Part shown: piece by piece, positions 5,932 through 6,057 of the stretch
How the letters are laid out: every line of letters starts with the position of its first letter
Numbering within the stretch: the first letter of the stretch is position 1
Source of the DNA: an uncultured Bacilli bacterium
GTDB lineage: Bacteria; Bacillota_I; Bacilli_A; RF39; UBA660
Direction: 5' to 3'
Assembly (NCBI GenBank): GCA_947598345.1
Contig: CANQFF010000056.1
Location: 1-6,057 of the forward strand
Length of the DNA stretch: 6,057 nucleotides
Notes under the pieces: model-generated
Told to the model about the DNA's origin: nothing
Databases searched by the model: none
Seen by the model: the letters and a program-made list of their open reading frames with translations, nothing else
Made by a program: the position numbers and the translations under genes

Positions 5932-6057
5932 ATGATTAACATAATAAGAGGTTATATATTTAGATTATATCCAAACAAAGAACAGAAAAATTAAAGATAA
6001 ATGAAATGGTAAAAGGAACACTTTCAAAAAAGATATATGATGCATCATGGGCAGAAC
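5932..6057 (+). pseudogene. tnpB: Internally deleted TnpB (IS200/IS605-type) remnant, runs off window end
   Basis: From ATG 5932 the frame reads MINIIRGYIFRLYPNKEQKN and stops at 5994. The stretch YIFRLYPNKEQK is the N-terminal signature of TnpB, the RNA-guided nuclease of IS200/IS605 elements. In another frame, from about 5985 to the window end, the sequence reads EKLKINEMVKG then LSKKIYDASWAE, which matches a segment normally roughly 200 residues further along TnpB, before the second RuvC catalytic residue. The two pieces meet at about 5980-5990 and are out of frame. The intervening part, including the first RuvC aspartate region, is missing, so the product cannot be an active nuclease. The start is supported by AGGGTGGTGAT and a strong promoter. 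No tnpA lies upstream within the window. The rest of the gene and any guide RNA would be to the right. Confidence 0.82.

Noticed and set aside
1..6057. CRISPR array, tRNA or rRNA genes, prophage attachment sites
   Set aside because: No regularly spaced repeats, no cloverleaf-like sequence with conserved TTC-A arm, and no rRNA motifs were seen on either strand.

Overview
The window is very AT-rich (roughly a quarter G+C) with standard-code genes: tryptophan is TGG throughout, stops are TAA or TAG, and no TGA is read through. Strong AGGAGG/GGTGA Shine-Dalgarno sites, TATAAT promoters and a T-box leader point to a low-GC Bacillota or Mycoplasmatota-type bacterium. The gene set would suit an uncultured gut Bacilli/Clostridia lineage, but the species cannot be named from this sequence.

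All genes read left to right. At 1-96 there is a possible end of an upstream terminator and an extended -10 promoter. At 97-663 lies a flavin reductase-family (FMN split-barrel) protein, followed by a weak hairpin. At 724-2184 lies a very AT-rich PcfJ-like protein with an N-terminal zinc ribbon. At 2211-2468 there is a promoter and a complete T-box riboswitch with specifier GUA (valine), T-box AAGGTGGTACCACG and an intrinsic terminator. It controls a two-gene operon: a zinc-dependent phospholipase C-family protein (2485-3174, start moved six bases downstream of the longest frame) and valyl-tRNA synthetase valS (3178-5697). The last 360 bases hold a weak hairpin, a clear intrinsic terminator (5820-5856), a near-consensus promoter with a LexA-like palindrome in its spacer, and an internally deleted, frame-broken TnpB (IS200/IS605-type) remnant running off the window end.

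The best-supported regulatory story is the valine operon. Uncharged tRNA-Val should pair with GUA and with the T-box UGGU, favour the antiterminator and raise expression of both the phospholipase-like gene and valS. The odd point is a phospholipase-like gene as the first gene of that operon. The flavin reductase and PcfJ-like genes look independently placed, with no visible functional link to valS. I do not see a clearly new multi-gene system. The items most worth checking are the T-box/phospholipase/valS linkage, the stand-alone PcfJ-like gene, and the deleted TnpB under a strong, possibly SOS-controlled promoter.
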